A stretch of DNA of 64,000 nt, from NCBI RefSeq assembly GCF_001428105.1, contig NZ_LMSJ01000021.1:62287-126286 (forward strand), in the 5' to 3' direction. The DNA is from Paenibacillus sp. Soil766 (lineage in GTDB: Bacteria > Bacillota > Bacilli > Paenibacillales > NBRC-103111). The position numbers and the translations under genes are program-made. The notes under the pieces are model-generated. The model had not been told where the DNA came from, did not search any database, and was given only the letters and a program-made list of their open reading frames with translations. Below are positions 34,588 through 46,483 of this stretch, piece after piece (position 1 is the first letter of the stretch; the number at the start of each line of letters is the position of its first letter).

Positions 34588-36360
34588 CTAATTCGGATGT
34601 TGGTCATTTGGCTTCAAGGAAATCGACAACTGTTGCTGTGAGCCATCTGCACGATTGTCAACACCTCTTGCTGTCACTTGCTCTGCTTCTTCTTCAAGGA
34701 GAATCAGAGGCACGTCATTAACCGAGTCACCTATCGCTAACATGAATATAAATGCAGCTTTGTCCATCGCTTGGAAGTCTATGATTTGCCGCTCTCCTGC
34801 GTAAATAACCAGATCTAGTCCATATGTATCTCCCTGTTTTCTCCATTCCCAGTCCCAACCTGCGGTTGTGGAAGATACGTTGATATCGCCGCTGTGCTCT
34901 TGGTTCTCTTCTGCACCTTCAAAGGAAGCGTATAAGCTTTCGAAACGTAAAGGCAGTCCGTTGATCTGCACTAGCGCTACAGCGCCTTTTTGCTCAATGT
35001 TCATACGCTCTAAGCAACCACCAAATTCCATTCGAATTCGGAAATCAGTCGCTTCTATACGGCCTTGAATACGATCCAAATTTGGGTGTGTATCCCCGCC
35101 GTTCGTCAGAAAGTTTATACCTAAGAGCAGATGGCTGCGGCTGGCTGCAACACTGAGAACAGCTGAGCAATAATCATATCCATCATGTAAGCAACGCATT
35201 TGCAAATATGTAGGCTGCCCGCCATTATCGAAATAAGCGACCATCCCTCTTGTTTGATTCCACATGATCTCTTTCGTGAAAACTCCGATCGCGTACTTCG
35301 GCGTTATGTAAGTTTCCGCCCATTTTACGAATCCAGTCTCCTCATTGCGATAATAAGGCTCCCTAAGTTCACGTTCCTCTACTCGTGTAAATTGATCAAT
35401 GTATGGTTTCGGACATTGAATTTCACTGCCAAACCACTCCGCATCATATTCCAAATCGTCAGAGGCAAAGAAAACCAGTTTATTATCTGTTGCTACTTGC
35501 AGGAAGGATTTGGCTTTATTCGTCAGTAATGTACTGTAGCTGCGACTATGAGGACCAGCCCATTGCTGGGAGAACGGATGGTAATGCTCCACCACCATTC
35601 GCCAGACCATATCTAACAATTCGCCGGCTATGTCCTTTGCACGTGGATGGAGGGCATACTTGCGAATTTTAGACAGCTCCACAATAGCAATGATAGAGTA
35701 AGCAGGACTGTTGAATTCTTGAAATGTCCCTAATTTTACCGTATACTGCTGCAGCTTCACCAGTCGTTCCAGCCCATAATCTGCATAATCCTTCCGATTA
35801 TACAGCTCACCAGCAATCAAGGTCACAAATGCCCCCATGATCGCAATATTCGTATAGTGCGGTCCAACATTCCGTTTAATGATCGCGTCACATGCGATGC
35901 TAATCGATTCTCGCATCTGTTCTTTCAGCGCTTCGGGCAACTTATGACCGTGACGAAGTACTGCAAGAAGCAGTTCCTTGCCGCAAAAATCCGCCCAATT
36001 CCAATCCGGAGGTGCCATTTGTGTAAGCGGCTCTTCATAGAACCAAGGCCATATCCCATAGGTATCATTTAGAGGATTGCGATCCTGCAAGGATAACAGA
36101 CGGCCAATAATATCATACGCCCTTTGTTCATATGCCGGCATTTCCGTATTTAGCAAGCCAACCGCATAGAGGAGTGATGGATAAGTCGGATGAGTCGTCG
36201 GGTGATCCTTAGCCGTTAGCGTAGTATGATACCCAGGGCTATGAAAAGGACGACGAATCATACAAAACTGAGAATCATACTCGCTTTCTTTGGCCGTGAT
36301 GGCCTTTATCAGAAGTGCTTTGTGATCAAGAATAGTCTCATTTACGCGCAAGTTGAACAA
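34588..36360 (-). CDS. Unrecognised helical-toroid protein, candidate glycan lyase or hydrolase
   Basis: This 590-residue protein was not placed in a family. The first 300 residues are helical with regularly spaced aromatic/His motifs (GIWPWFYEEPLTQM, NWADFCGKELLL, VGPHYTNIAIMGAF, TFQEFNSPAYS, HYHPFSQQWAGPHSRSY), as in (alpha/alpha) toroid lyases and hydrolases. The C-terminal 250 look like a beta sandwich. There is no signal peptide, so it should act inside the cell on imported oligosaccharide. Starts are ambiguous: TTG at 36360 or TTG at 36351, the latter nine bases after AAAGGA. It follows the solute-binding gene in the operon. Confidence 0.65.
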   Translation of the reverse strand: MFNLRVNETILDHKALLIKAITAKESEYDSQFCMIRRPFHSPGYHTTLTAKDHPTTHPTYPSLLYAVGLLNTEMPAYEQRAYDIIGRLLSLQDRNPLNDTYGIWPWFYEEPLTQMAPPDWNWADFCGKELLLAVLRHGHKLPEALKEQMRESISIACDAIIKRNVGPHYTNIAIMGAFVTLIAGELYNRKDYADYGLERLVKLQQYTVKLGTFQEFNSPAYSIIAIVELSKIRKYALHPRAKDIAGELLDMVWRMVVEHYHPFSQQWAGPHSRSYSTLLTNKAKSFLQVATDNKLVFFASDDLEYDAEWFGSEIQCPKPYIDQFTRVEERELREPYYRNEETGFVKWAETYITPKYAIGVFTKEIMWNQTRGMVAYFDNGGQPTYLQMRCLHDGYDYCSAVLSVAASRSHLLLGINFLTNGGDTHPNLDRIQGRIEATDFRIRMEFGGCLERMNIEQKGAVALVQINGLPLRFESLYASFEGAEENQEHSGDINVSSTTAGWDWEWRKQGDTYGLDLVIYAGERQIIDFQAMDKAAFIFMLAIGDSVNDVPLILLEEEAEQVTARGVDNRADGSQQQLSISLKPNDQHPN

Positions 36361-36389
36361 TCCTTTCCATTCGGTTTGTAGAACAACGA

Positions 36390-36429
36390 CGGGAAGGTCT
36401 GCCTACTTATAAAGCATGCAGCCTTCCCG
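36390..36429 (-). promoter_or_regulatory. Intercistronic stem-loop after the solute-binding gene
   Basis: CGGGAAGG and CCTTCCCG, extended by CTGC/GGCAG on the minus strand, form a long stem without a T-run between the binding-protein stop and the toroid start. Such hairpins often stabilise the upstream binding-protein mRNA. Confidence 0.5.
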
Positions 36430-36462
36430 GAGATTCATTTATACCTATTTGACGTGCACTGA

Positions 36463-38076
36463 TTATTTCAAGAACTCTTTGTTCTTCTCATACCACTCTT
36501 GTGCAAGTTTCTCCACATTATCTCCGCCGAGACGCTTCCACTCTTTACGAGCCTCATCCAATGCAGCCTCTGGGGTTGATGCACTGCCTCCGGTTACGGC
36601 TTTCACCTCGATTTGCGTAGCAATCGGATGGAACGTGGCGATCAGTTGGCTTACTTCCGGAATATCCGGGCTAAAAGCTATGTCTCTACGGTATTTGTTT
36701 TTGAGTGCCACATCTAGTGACTGTGTTTTCAATTTGGCATATTCCTGTGAAAGAGGATCCTGAGCAGCCATGATCGGGAACCAGTCGGATTTCAGGCTAA
36801 AATCGGTTACAATCGCATACTCAGATGCATAAGACACTTCCTTACGGGATTTGTCAGCATCAATGACTTGCGGGATCTTGCTGTCTATTAGTTTGAAATG
36901 GACATTTTCCTCTCCATATTTCATCGCCATGTCCCCTTTATCCATCATCCAATCGAGGAATTTAACAGCGGATTCGATTTTATCCTCTTTCATCTTGCTG
37001 TTAAAGGCGACCAAAATATTGGCCGGAAGCTCTTGGTATAGTCCAGTTTTCCCATATTTACTAGCCACCGGCTCTAGAGGAACCATCTTGGCATCGGGTA
37101 CATTTTTCTTAAGATCCATATACTCGTTTTGCATATTCCATGAACTAAAATAAATACCTGCTTTGCCTGTCGTCCACATTTGACGAGCGCGTTGGAAGTT
37201 GCTATCCGTGATATACTCCTTATCTAGCAAACCTTGATCGAATAATGTTTTCTGATAGGCAATGGAATCCTTGTAACGATCCAACGTCCTGCCAAACTTA
37301 AGCTTGCCCTCTTCCAAATACCATTGATTCTCATTCACGGAAAAGAGTGATCTAATGATTTGCACTCCGTTCCCATTAAACACAATAGGCACTGTATCTG
37401 CTTTACCATTACCGTCTGGATCTGCTTCCTTAAACTTCTTGGCCACCTCGATCAATTCTTCCGTTGTCGTTGGCGTTTTTAAGCCCAACTTATCCAACCA
37501 ATCTTGACGAATCCACATCCCATGATTGGCAATTCCTTCTATGCTTCGGCTGCTAGTGACTGCATACATTTTGCCGTTAATCGTCGAAGCTGATTTGAGC
37601 TCAGGATGCTCCTGCAAATACTTTTTCATAGTCGTGCTATACTTTTCGATATAACTATCTATAGGTTGAATAGCCCCTTGGTTAGCCAATTGCGCAATAT
37701 AGTTGCGGTCATATTCCCAAATGAGATCAGGTGCGCTCCCGGAAGCAACCAGCGTACTCAGCTTTTGTTGAGCCTGTGCACGGGGGACTGGGATCCAACT
37801 TACCTTAGCCGGCGAATTCTCATTTATCCACTTTGTCCAACGGTTGTTTTCGTAACTGCCCTCTTCTGAGGCTACTGTTCCACGATCAAAAGCAGAAATG
37901 CTGATTTCTTTCTTCGGGCCGGCCGCTGTTGCCGCAGGAGCTGCACTTCCTTGGGGTTTTGCTGAACTGCCCCCGTCTGTCGTCGAATTGGCGCTGCAAG
38001 CAGCTAGTACTGCTAAAGACATACTTGCTGCAAGAACTGGTTTCCACGTATGTTTAGTCATTTTCAATGGTTCCAT
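36463..38076 (-). CDS. Sugar ABC transporter solute-binding lipoprotein (LplA-like)
   Basis: This 537-residue exported lipoprotein has a signal peptide with lipobox LAAC (Cys at about 27), a Ser/Ala/Gly-rich tether and a long extracellular solute-binding domain of the LplA type, with DPDGNGKADTVPIVF (a calcium-loop-like motif common in this family) at about 210. It captures an oligosaccharide and presents it to the two permeases encoded immediately upstream. No ATPase gene is in the cluster, as usual for these systems, which share MsmX-like ATPases. The ATG at 38076 is close to GGGGGA; a TTG at 38067 is an alternative start. Confidence 0.9.
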   Translation of the reverse strand: MEPLKMTKHTWKPVLAASMSLAVLAACSANSTTDGGSSAKPQGSAAPAATAAGPKKEISISAFDRGTVASEEGSYENNRWTKWINENSPAKVSWIPVPRAQAQQKLSTLVASGSAPDLIWEYDRNYIAQLANQGAIQPIDSYIEKYSTTMKKYLQEHPELKSASTINGKMYAVTSSRSIEGIANHGMWIRQDWLDKLGLKTPTTTEELIEVAKKFKEADPDGNGKADTVPIVFNGNGVQIIRSLFSVNENQWYLEEGKLKFGRTLDRYKDSIAYQKTLFDQGLLDKEYITDSNFQRARQMWTTGKAGIYFSSWNMQNEYMDLKKNVPDAKMVPLEPVASKYGKTGLYQELPANILVAFNSKMKEDKIESAVKFLDWMMDKGDMAMKYGEENVHFKLIDSKIPQVIDADKSRKEVSYASEYAIVTDFSLKSDWFPIMAAQDPLSQEYAKLKTQSLDVALKNKYRRDIAFSPDIPEVSQLIATFHPIATQIEVKAVTGGSASTPEAALDEARKEWKRLGGDNVEKLAQEWYEKNKEFLK

Positions 38077-38127
38077 CCCCCTAATAAATATTGTGTGGTA
38101 TATATCAAGGACTATTGTCCCAAGATA

Positions 38128-39024
38128 TCAGCCTTTGACTGATCCAATCAAGACACCTTTGACAAAATGCTTCTGCAAGAACGGATACACGATCAGAATT
38201 GGCGTGACTGCAATGACAATCGCCGCCGCTTTAATCCCTTCGGGCGTAAGCGTCATCTCCGCAACGCCCTCGCTGCCGGATGCATGATCAAGGAGATTCT
38301 GATCAACCTGTAAAATCATTTGATAGAGCTTTAGCGTTAAGGTTTGCTTGGTTGTTTTGGTAACGTAGAGCAATACATTGAAGTATGAATTCCACCAGCC
38401 TACCGCATAAAAGAGTGAGATCGCCGCTATGATCGGTTTGCATAATGGTAATATGATTTGAATCAAAATCCGCCAATCTCCAGCGCCGTCGATAGAAGCT
38501 GATTCCTCCACTTCTTCCGGCAAACCCTCCATGAATGTTTTCATCACAAACATGTTGTACGTACTGATTAATGAGGGAAGCCATAACGCCCAATAGGTAT
38601 CCATAAGTCCTAATGATTTAACTAGTATAAAATTCGGGATTACACCCGAGACGAACAGCATAGTGAAGGTGATGAAAATAAGCAGCCCATTTCGCCCCAT
38701 TAGTCTTCGTCTGGAAAGTGGGTACGCAGCCAATAAAGTAAGTGTCATATTGAGCAGTGTGCCGATTATAGTTACCAGCACCGTATTCCACATCGCAACA
38801 AAGAGCTGCCCATCCTGGAAAAGGCGCTTATATGCCTCTGTATTGAATTCGACCGGCAATAATGATACTTCGCCCGCTGTAATAGCTCTACTGCTGCTGA
38901 AAGAAGATACAACCTCATACCAGAATGGATATAAAGCAATTAACGAAAGAAAGCCAAGTATCACATAATTAGCAGACGTCCCTAGACGGGATAAAAGGGT
39001 TTGCTTTCTGTATAAACTTTGCAT
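38128..39024 (-). CDS. Sugar ABC transporter permease (YtcP/LplC type)
   Basis: This 298-residue inner-membrane permease has about six helices. The cytoplasmic ATPase-contact loop is ESASIDGAGDWRILIQIILP (EAA motif) and the C-terminus LQKHFVKGVLIGSVKG is characteristic of this permease class. It starts one base after the LplB stop. It pairs with the other permease and the binding lipoprotein to import an oligosaccharide. Confidence 0.93.
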   Translation of the reverse strand: MQSLYRKQTLLSRLGTSANYVILGFLSLIALYPFWYEVVSSFSSSRAITAGEVSLLPVEFNTEAYKRLFQDGQLFVAMWNTVLVTIIGTLLNMTLTLLAAYPLSRRRLMGRNGLLIFITFTMLFVSGVIPNFILVKSLGLMDTYWALWLPSLISTYNMFVMKTFMEGLPEEVEESASIDGAGDWRILIQIILPLCKPIIAAISLFYAVGWWNSYFNVLLYVTKTTKQTLTLKLYQMILQVDQNLLDHASGSEGVAEMTLTPEGIKAAAIVIAVTPILIVYPFLQKHFVKGVLIGSVKG

Positions 39025-39025
39025 C

Positions 39026-40003
39026 CTACCATAACCCCCGTTCTCCGAACGCTCGAGTCAATCTGTTTACGCCTACGACCAATATCAATCCAACTGCGGA
39101 TTGGAACAGTCCTAAAGCCGTCGTATAGCTGTAATTCATATTCTGTAAACCGACTCGGTACACGTATGTACTAATGACATCGGCAACATCCAAGACAGAC
39201 ATATTCTGAAGGACCAGTGTCTGCTCAAGCCCCACATCCATCATGTGCCCCATACGGAGTACAAGTAAAATAGCTATTGTGCTGCGAATACCCGGTAAGG
39301 TAATATGCCAAATCTGACGCAGCTTCGATGCGCCGTCCATCTTGGCTGCCTCGTATAGCTGCGGATCAATGGATGTTATTGCAGCCAGATATAGAATCGT
39401 GCCCCAGCCCGCTTCCCGCCATATGCCTGATAACGTGTAAGCAACAGGCCACCAGCTAGAGCTGGCCATGAAATAAATAGGCTCGATGCCAAGTACCTTC
39501 GTCAGCAACATATTAACAACACCCGTGCTTGGTGAAAGCATAGCAATGAAGATGCCTCCAAGAACAACCCATGAAATGAAATGAGGCAAGTAGAGCAGAT
39601 TCTGAACGGTCCGTTTGTACCATTCCTTGCGTACCTCATTAAGCAGAATTGCGAGTAGTATGGGTACCGGAAATCCAAAAACGAGGCTGTACACGTTGAG
39701 CAGCAACGTATTTCTTAATACTCTCCAGAAATCAATGCTTTGGAACAAGCTTGTGAAGTGTTTTAACCCTACCCACTCGCTGCCGAAGATGCCGTCGGCG
39801 AATCGGTAATCCTTGAATGCAATAATCTCGCCAGCCATCGGAGCATATTTAAACAATAGATAGAACCCGATGACAGGAAGCAGCATCAGATACAAATGTT
39901 TATCCCGTATCAACCGGCCACGGAATGTCGACGAAATCGGCTTGGTTGGAATTGGCTTCCGTTGGCTTATCTTCTTATTTAATAGCGTCCCTCTTTCCTC
40001 CAT
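39026..40003 (-). CDS. Sugar ABC transporter permease (LplB type)
   Basis: This 325-residue permease has six helices; the N-terminal part has YLMLLPVIGFYLLFKYAPM, the EAA loop is YEAAKMDGASKLRQIWHITL, and the C-terminus NRLTRAFGERGLW is typical of LplB. It is the first gene of the glycan uptake and degradation locus on this strand. AAGGGTG lies eight bases before the ATG. Its upstream region to 40241 contains two inverted repeats but no obvious promoter. Confidence 0.93.
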   Translation of the reverse strand: MEERGTLLNKKISQRKPIPTKPISSTFRGRLIRDKHLYLMLLPVIGFYLLFKYAPMAGEIIAFKDYRFADGIFGSEWVGLKHFTSLFQSIDFWRVLRNTLLLNVYSLVFGFPVPILLAILLNEVRKEWYKRTVQNLLYLPHFISWVVLGGIFIAMLSPSTGVVNMLLTKVLGIEPIYFMASSSWWPVAYTLSGIWREAGWGTILYLAAITSIDPQLYEAAKMDGASKLRQIWHITLPGIRSTIAILLVLRMGHMMDVGLEQTLVLQNMSVLDVADVISTYVYRVGLQNMNYSYTTALGLFQSAVGLILVVGVNRLTRAFGERGLW

Positions 40004-40122
40004 GTTGTGTTCACCCTTTCCAAATGTGAGCCTGCTGTTGTGCTGGCGTTATCATCGTATCCTGCCATGGAATTCTTGCAAATAGACACGTTTTGCTCTG
40101 CTGTCTTTTCTTAATAATTGCA

Positions 40123-40163
40123 TGTCACCTTACTTAAACTAGGTTCATTTTTCTAAGGTGACA
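40123..40163. repeat. Inverted repeat upstream of the LplB gene
   Basis: TGTCACCTTA (40123..40132) and TAAGGTGACA (40154..40163) are perfect 10-bp arms with a 21-bp spacer, 120 bases upstream of the permease start. This spacing suits an operator or a transcript hairpin; no T-run follows. Confidence 0.5.
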
Positions 40164-40179
40164 GGCCTGTTAACACAAA

Positions 40180-40200
40180 AAGGCTGCACGTAGCAGCCTT
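40180..40200 (-). terminator. Intrinsic terminator of the small lipoprotein unit
   Basis: AAGGCTGC and GCAGCCTT close a five-base loop; on the minus strand the stem runs into TTTTTG. It lies about 40 bases past the stop of the anchored protein. Confidence 0.8.
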
Positions 40201-40241
40201 ATAAAGTGAGTTATTCAACTAATGTTCACGATTGGAAAGTG

Positions 40242-40736
40242 TTAGTTCAGCAATTTTCTTGTCTTCTGTTCAAAATCCTTCCAACTTGATCCGTACCCCA
40301 GATTCATCCCCCATCCCGATGAGCGCAACTTCTCAGCTAACTTGATGAAATCATCTCGTTCCTTATCGCTTAATACAGCATTTGGAAAACCAGTGTCTTC
40401 TTTATAATCACTCAAATAATCTTGTAGTTCCCTGAGCAAATTCTCATTATCTTTATTTAAGGCACCTGAACGATTACCAATTTCAATAATTAAACCTATG
40501 CCCTCCATCACATCCTCTAGTTTCTCAGTGACATAACTTTGATTACCCCAGCCAGTCTCCATTTGATAGGTTATGGAGCCTTCCAGCTGTATAAAGTTAC
40601 TTTGAATACCCCTAAATGCAATCTGTTCCATAGTTTGTCTATCGCTTTCATTCTTGTTATTCAAGAAAAAGGCCAATAGAAAATTACCTAGTATGGATAT
40701 TGCAAAAATAATGTTGAGCCATTTATTATTCTTCAT
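40242..40736 (-). CDS. Small membrane-anchored protein of unknown function
   Basis: This roughly 164-residue protein has one N-terminal transmembrane helix (WLNIIFAISILGNFLLAFFL) and an extracytoplasmic helical domain (QTMEQIAFRGIQSNFIQLEG...). No family was recognised. The ATG at 40736 is preferred, five bases after GGAAAGGA; an upstream ATG at 40757 is poorer. It follows the lipoprotein gene by about 45 bases on the same strand and shares its terminator, so the two are probably an operon of envelope proteins. Confidence 0.65.
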   Translation of the reverse strand: MKNNKWLNIIFAISILGNFLLAFFLNNKNESDRQTMEQIAFRGIQSNFIQLEGSITYQMETGWGNQSYVTEKLEDVMEGIGLIIEIGNRSGALNKDNENLLRELQDYLSDYKEDTGFPNAVLSDKERDDFIKLAEKLRSSGWGMNLGYGSSWKDFEQKTRKLLN

Positions 40737-40780
40737 TTTTGTCCTTTCCAAGAGCATTTCAATTAAGATACGTGTAGCAC

Positions 40781-41260
40781 TTATAGCTTTTCCATAAAAG
40801 CTAACACATGTTTTTTCACCTGATCTTGTTCTTCCTGTGTCATATTGTTTAATTTTAAATTCTTTGCACTTCCAGGGGCTATAAGGATTGTAGAGGGTTC
40901 CTGAAGCGTTTCTTTAGACGTATTTCCTTCTTCAGTGAGCAACAGCTTAGATTTGTTTGCATAGGAATGGATTAATTCTGTGTGTATAAACTTACCTTCC
41001 ATATCATAAAAATCCTCAATGGATTTAATATCCGATTTCATATGGGTTTTCCCTTCCTCAATAGTGGTTATTGCATTCACTATTTTGTAACCCGTTTGTT
41101 CAAAGAATCCTTTATCATTTTGATTATTATCAAGTGTTTCTATTGCAAAAACCTCAATGGTTTCATATTTCTCTGTTTGACCACATGCACTTATAAGCAG
41201 AAAAGTGAAGATGAACACACAAATCTTCACTACAATTATCAATTTTTTGTTGAAGATCAT
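40781..41260 (-). CDS. Small lipoprotein of unknown function
   Basis: This 159-residue protein has a lipoprotein signal (IIVVKICVFIFTFLLISAC, lipobox ISAC with Cys at about 26) and a soluble domain ending in a helix (TQEEQDQVKKHVLAFMEKL). No family was recognised. GGGAGTGAAGGA precedes the ATG. It is transcribed with the anchored protein downstream. Confidence 0.7.
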   Translation of the reverse strand: MIFNKKLIIVVKICVFIFTFLLISACGQTEKYETIEVFAIETLDNNQNDKGFFEQTGYKIVNAITTIEEGKTHMKSDIKSIEDFYDMEGKFIHTELIHSYANKSKLLLTEEGNTSKETLQEPSTILIAPGSAKNLKLNNMTQEEQDQVKKHVLAFMEKL

Positions 41261-41417
41261 TCCTTCACTCCCACCTCTTAATTCTTAAAATATGTGACTT
41301 AAGTATATCCTTATTATTACTGGTTATAAATGGAATTTTATGACTTAAATATGACGTTTTGTTATGGAGCAAATCAATTCTTCGGTATTCGTCCATTTCA
41401 ATCGAAACAAAACAAAA

Positions 41418-41443
41418 CCGACTGACAATTAATCGTCAGCCGG
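41418..41443 (-). terminator. Terminator of the rhamnosidase-like gene
   Basis: On the minus strand CCGGCTGAC pairs with GTCAGTCGG (one mismatch) across a short loop and is followed by TTTTGTTTTG. Confidence 0.7.
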
Positions 41444-41459
41444 CTAGAAAGGTTTGACC

Positions 41460-43673
41460 TCACTTATTTACAATTTGTTGGCTCTGGCCCCTTCTGACTG
41501 AGATGCCTTGCGGGAAGCTTTCGGTCCATTCACCGTTCTCATACCGGAGTTGAATTGTACCTGTTGGCACATTCAACTGAAGCGAAAATGACGTCCAGCT
41601 AGCTGGAAGCTTCGGACAGAATGAAATTTCTTGCCACCCTGGCTTCGCAGGTTTTAGGCCGATAATATCCTCAATCAGCACGGGAACCGGCCCGCTTGCC
41701 CACGGATGGCATAAGCTCGTGTTCCATTTCTGATCTTTCCCCCATGCTTCAAAGCAGGTCGTTGCTCCTTCTTTAATCATATTCCCCCAGGAATGCTCAT
41801 CGTCGGCTGATAGCAAGTCATAGATCAACTCATGCTCTTCGACTTCTGCTAGAGCTTTCATCACAAAGAAGGAGAAATAAACTCCGCATGCGAACCGCTT
41901 AGTCCGAATCATATCAACAATAGCTCGGACAGAATCCTTTGGTGCGATATGGAACAATAGAGGGAGTACATTGGCATGCAGGGCATGATGTGTGCTCAGC
42001 TCCGAATCTTTAAACAAGGATTGCTTCTCATCATAGAAAGCATTTAAGAAGCTCTTTTTTAATTTTGGCAGCCGATTCTCATAGGCAACACCAAGTATTT
42101 CCCGCATCTCGTTTACGATGCTTACACAACCGATATATAGGGCATTAATGACATTATGGCAGCCTGGACCGACTGGCCTGCTCAGTTCAAAATCATAGTT
42201 GTCACGTAAGTTTTGCGGCCAATCAACCAGATTCCATTTGTCCGTGACATTTTCAAGCAATCCGTCCTCACGCTCAAATTTCTTGAAATGCTGCAGCAAG
42301 CCTTCCGCATAGGGGTACATCTCTTGAATGAAGTCCTTATCCCCGCTGTATCGATAATATGTCATGACTTGCATCGGCCACTGCAAAGAGAAATCAGCTA
42401 TTTCCTGCATGAAATGTCCCGGTACTACGGCCATTATCCCCCCACAGACGAAAGAGCTACGAGCAAATTGCTCAATTGCTTTCCGAAATAATCTTAAATC
42501 ACCACTTAGCAGCATATGGGAGTGGCCAATGATTGTATTGTCACCTAGATATTGACCCTTCTCTCGGCTAGGACAATCCACGAAATTTTCCTGAGAACCG
42601 TATCGGACACCATTTTTGCAAATGTTAAAAATTTGATTCATCAATTCATCCGAGCTGTGAAGTATACAGCTTTGCTCATCTAAAGGATAATGCCTGACTA
42701 CTGCGTGGAACGACTCAGGTCTCAGCGCTTCCTCTGGTCCTTGCACTTCCACATAGCGGAATGCTTTGTAATCATACGTTTCGAAGTCGACTACATCACC
42801 GGATAATATCCACTGATCATGATACAGGCAATTGCAGCGCATTTCGAAACGAACTGCTTGATCACCAAGCATCAGTTCCTCCCCTGACATAATATGTACA
42901 AGTTCTCCCGCGTTTCCTTGGGCACTCATGGCGAATTGGCCTGTCAGCTCACTTCCGAAGTCGATCAAATAGTGACCGGGTGCAAGCCGTTCGACGCGCG
43001 AAGGCTCTTGATTATAGACGGCAAGCAGCGGAGTTGGCTGCTGAACAAATGTATAATCGGTATGCTCCACAGCTTCAGCGTATTCCCAATCTGAATCGTC
43101 GTAGCTAACTTCAGTCCATCCCCGCATCGATTCCCTTGCATCCAAATGCTCTGTGAATTGCGTGTCATAGCCGAACTTCACACCTGGCTGATTATCATGA
43201 ACTCGTTTCGCTTTCCAGTTACGATCCGTCTTTATTTGCAAATTCTCACCTGCCCAGAGCTCGGCTATGAGACCTTGCCGGTAGTCGGCGCTGTTATAAG
43301 CCCGATTCAACATCCCCTGATAGTAGACATGAATGGCAATTGCATTTTTTCCAACCTTCAGTAACGGACGTATATCAATACGATTGTAATAGTAATGCTT
43401 CGCATCACTCTGTGCGGGCCCTTGAGCGACGAACTCCCCATTGATATACAGCTTATAATAATCATCTGCCGTCAGATGTAGCCAAATCTCTTCCTCTTCC
43501 AATACCTTATCATCCAAAATAAACGCATTTCTTACATACCAATGGTGATGCTGTAAATCCGGACGATGAGGTTCGACTACACCTTCTTGAAGTTCTTTAT
43601 GGTAGAGATAAGATTTTTCCAAATGTACAAAAGGACGATCTGTCAGCCAATTTGCCTGCCACTCTTGTGTCAA
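41460..43673 (-). CDS. GH78-type alpha-L-rhamnosidase-like enzyme
   Basis: This 737-residue protein follows the bacterial GH78 layout. It has an N-terminal jelly-roll with LTADDYYKLYINGEFVAQGP (about 66-88) and HVYYQGMLNRAYNSAD, a beta domain, a central (alpha/alpha)6 catalytic domain with the acidic signature DCPSREKGQYLGD (about 366-378), and a C-terminal beta sandwich. A late motif, ATTCFEAWGKDQKWNTSLCH, fits the family pattern in which a Glu lies near the active site. No signal peptide is present, so it acts inside the cell. A TTG start follows GAGGAG by nine bases. Rhamnosidase is the best guess, but family members also act on other sugars. Confidence 0.75.
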   Translation of the reverse strand: MTQEWQANWLTDRPFVHLEKSYLYHKELQEGVVEPHRPDLQHHHWYVRNAFILDDKVLEEEEIWLHLTADDYYKLYINGEFVAQGPAQSDAKHYYYNRIDIRPLLKVGKNAIAIHVYYQGMLNRAYNSADYRQGLIAELWAGENLQIKTDRNWKAKRVHDNQPGVKFGYDTQFTEHLDARESMRGWTEVSYDDSDWEYAEAVEHTDYTFVQQPTPLLAVYNQEPSRVERLAPGHYLIDFGSELTGQFAMSAQGNAGELVHIMSGEELMLGDQAVRFEMRCNCLYHDQWILSGDVVDFETYDYKAFRYVEVQGPEEALRPESFHAVVRHYPLDEQSCILHSSDELMNQIFNICKNGVRYGSQENFVDCPSREKGQYLGDNTIIGHSHMLLSGDLRLFRKAIEQFARSSFVCGGIMAVVPGHFMQEIADFSLQWPMQVMTYYRYSGDKDFIQEMYPYAEGLLQHFKKFEREDGLLENVTDKWNLVDWPQNLRDNYDFELSRPVGPGCHNVINALYIGCVSIVNEMREILGVAYENRLPKLKKSFLNAFYDEKQSLFKDSELSTHHALHANVLPLLFHIAPKDSVRAIVDMIRTKRFACGVYFSFFVMKALAEVEEHELIYDLLSADDEHSWGNMIKEGATTCFEAWGKDQKWNTSLCHPWASGPVPVLIEDIIGLKPAKPGWQEISFCPKLPASWTSFSLQLNVPTGTIQLRYENGEWTESFPQGISVRRGQSQQIVNK

Positions 43674-43795
43674 CCTAATCCGCTCCTCTTCATGTAGGTA
43701 GAACCATCTTACTTAATAATCTACAACTTCAATATTCGTGAGATCACAGTAAGTATCCTTTATAAGGGAGCAGATTTAAAAGTGATTCTCACTAT

Positions 43796-46411
<2,616 letters not shown>

Positions 46412-46447
46412 TCAAATCTCTCCCAACTATGATATGATAAAAAACAT

Positions 46448-46477
46448 TTGACAACTGTTTCATTGGCATGCTACAAT
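46448..46477 (+). promoter_or_regulatory. Near-consensus sigma-A promoter
   Basis: A perfect TTGACA (46448..46453) is followed after 18 bases by TACAAT (46472..46477). It points away from rph, with no gene for 250 bases. Confidence 0.65.
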
Positions 46478-46483
46478 TAGGAT

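Noticed and set aside
43738..43792. Inverted repeat GTGAGATCAC...GTGATTCTCAC after rph
   Set aside because: The arms are imperfect, the loop is long and there is no T-run, so a terminator call is not supported.
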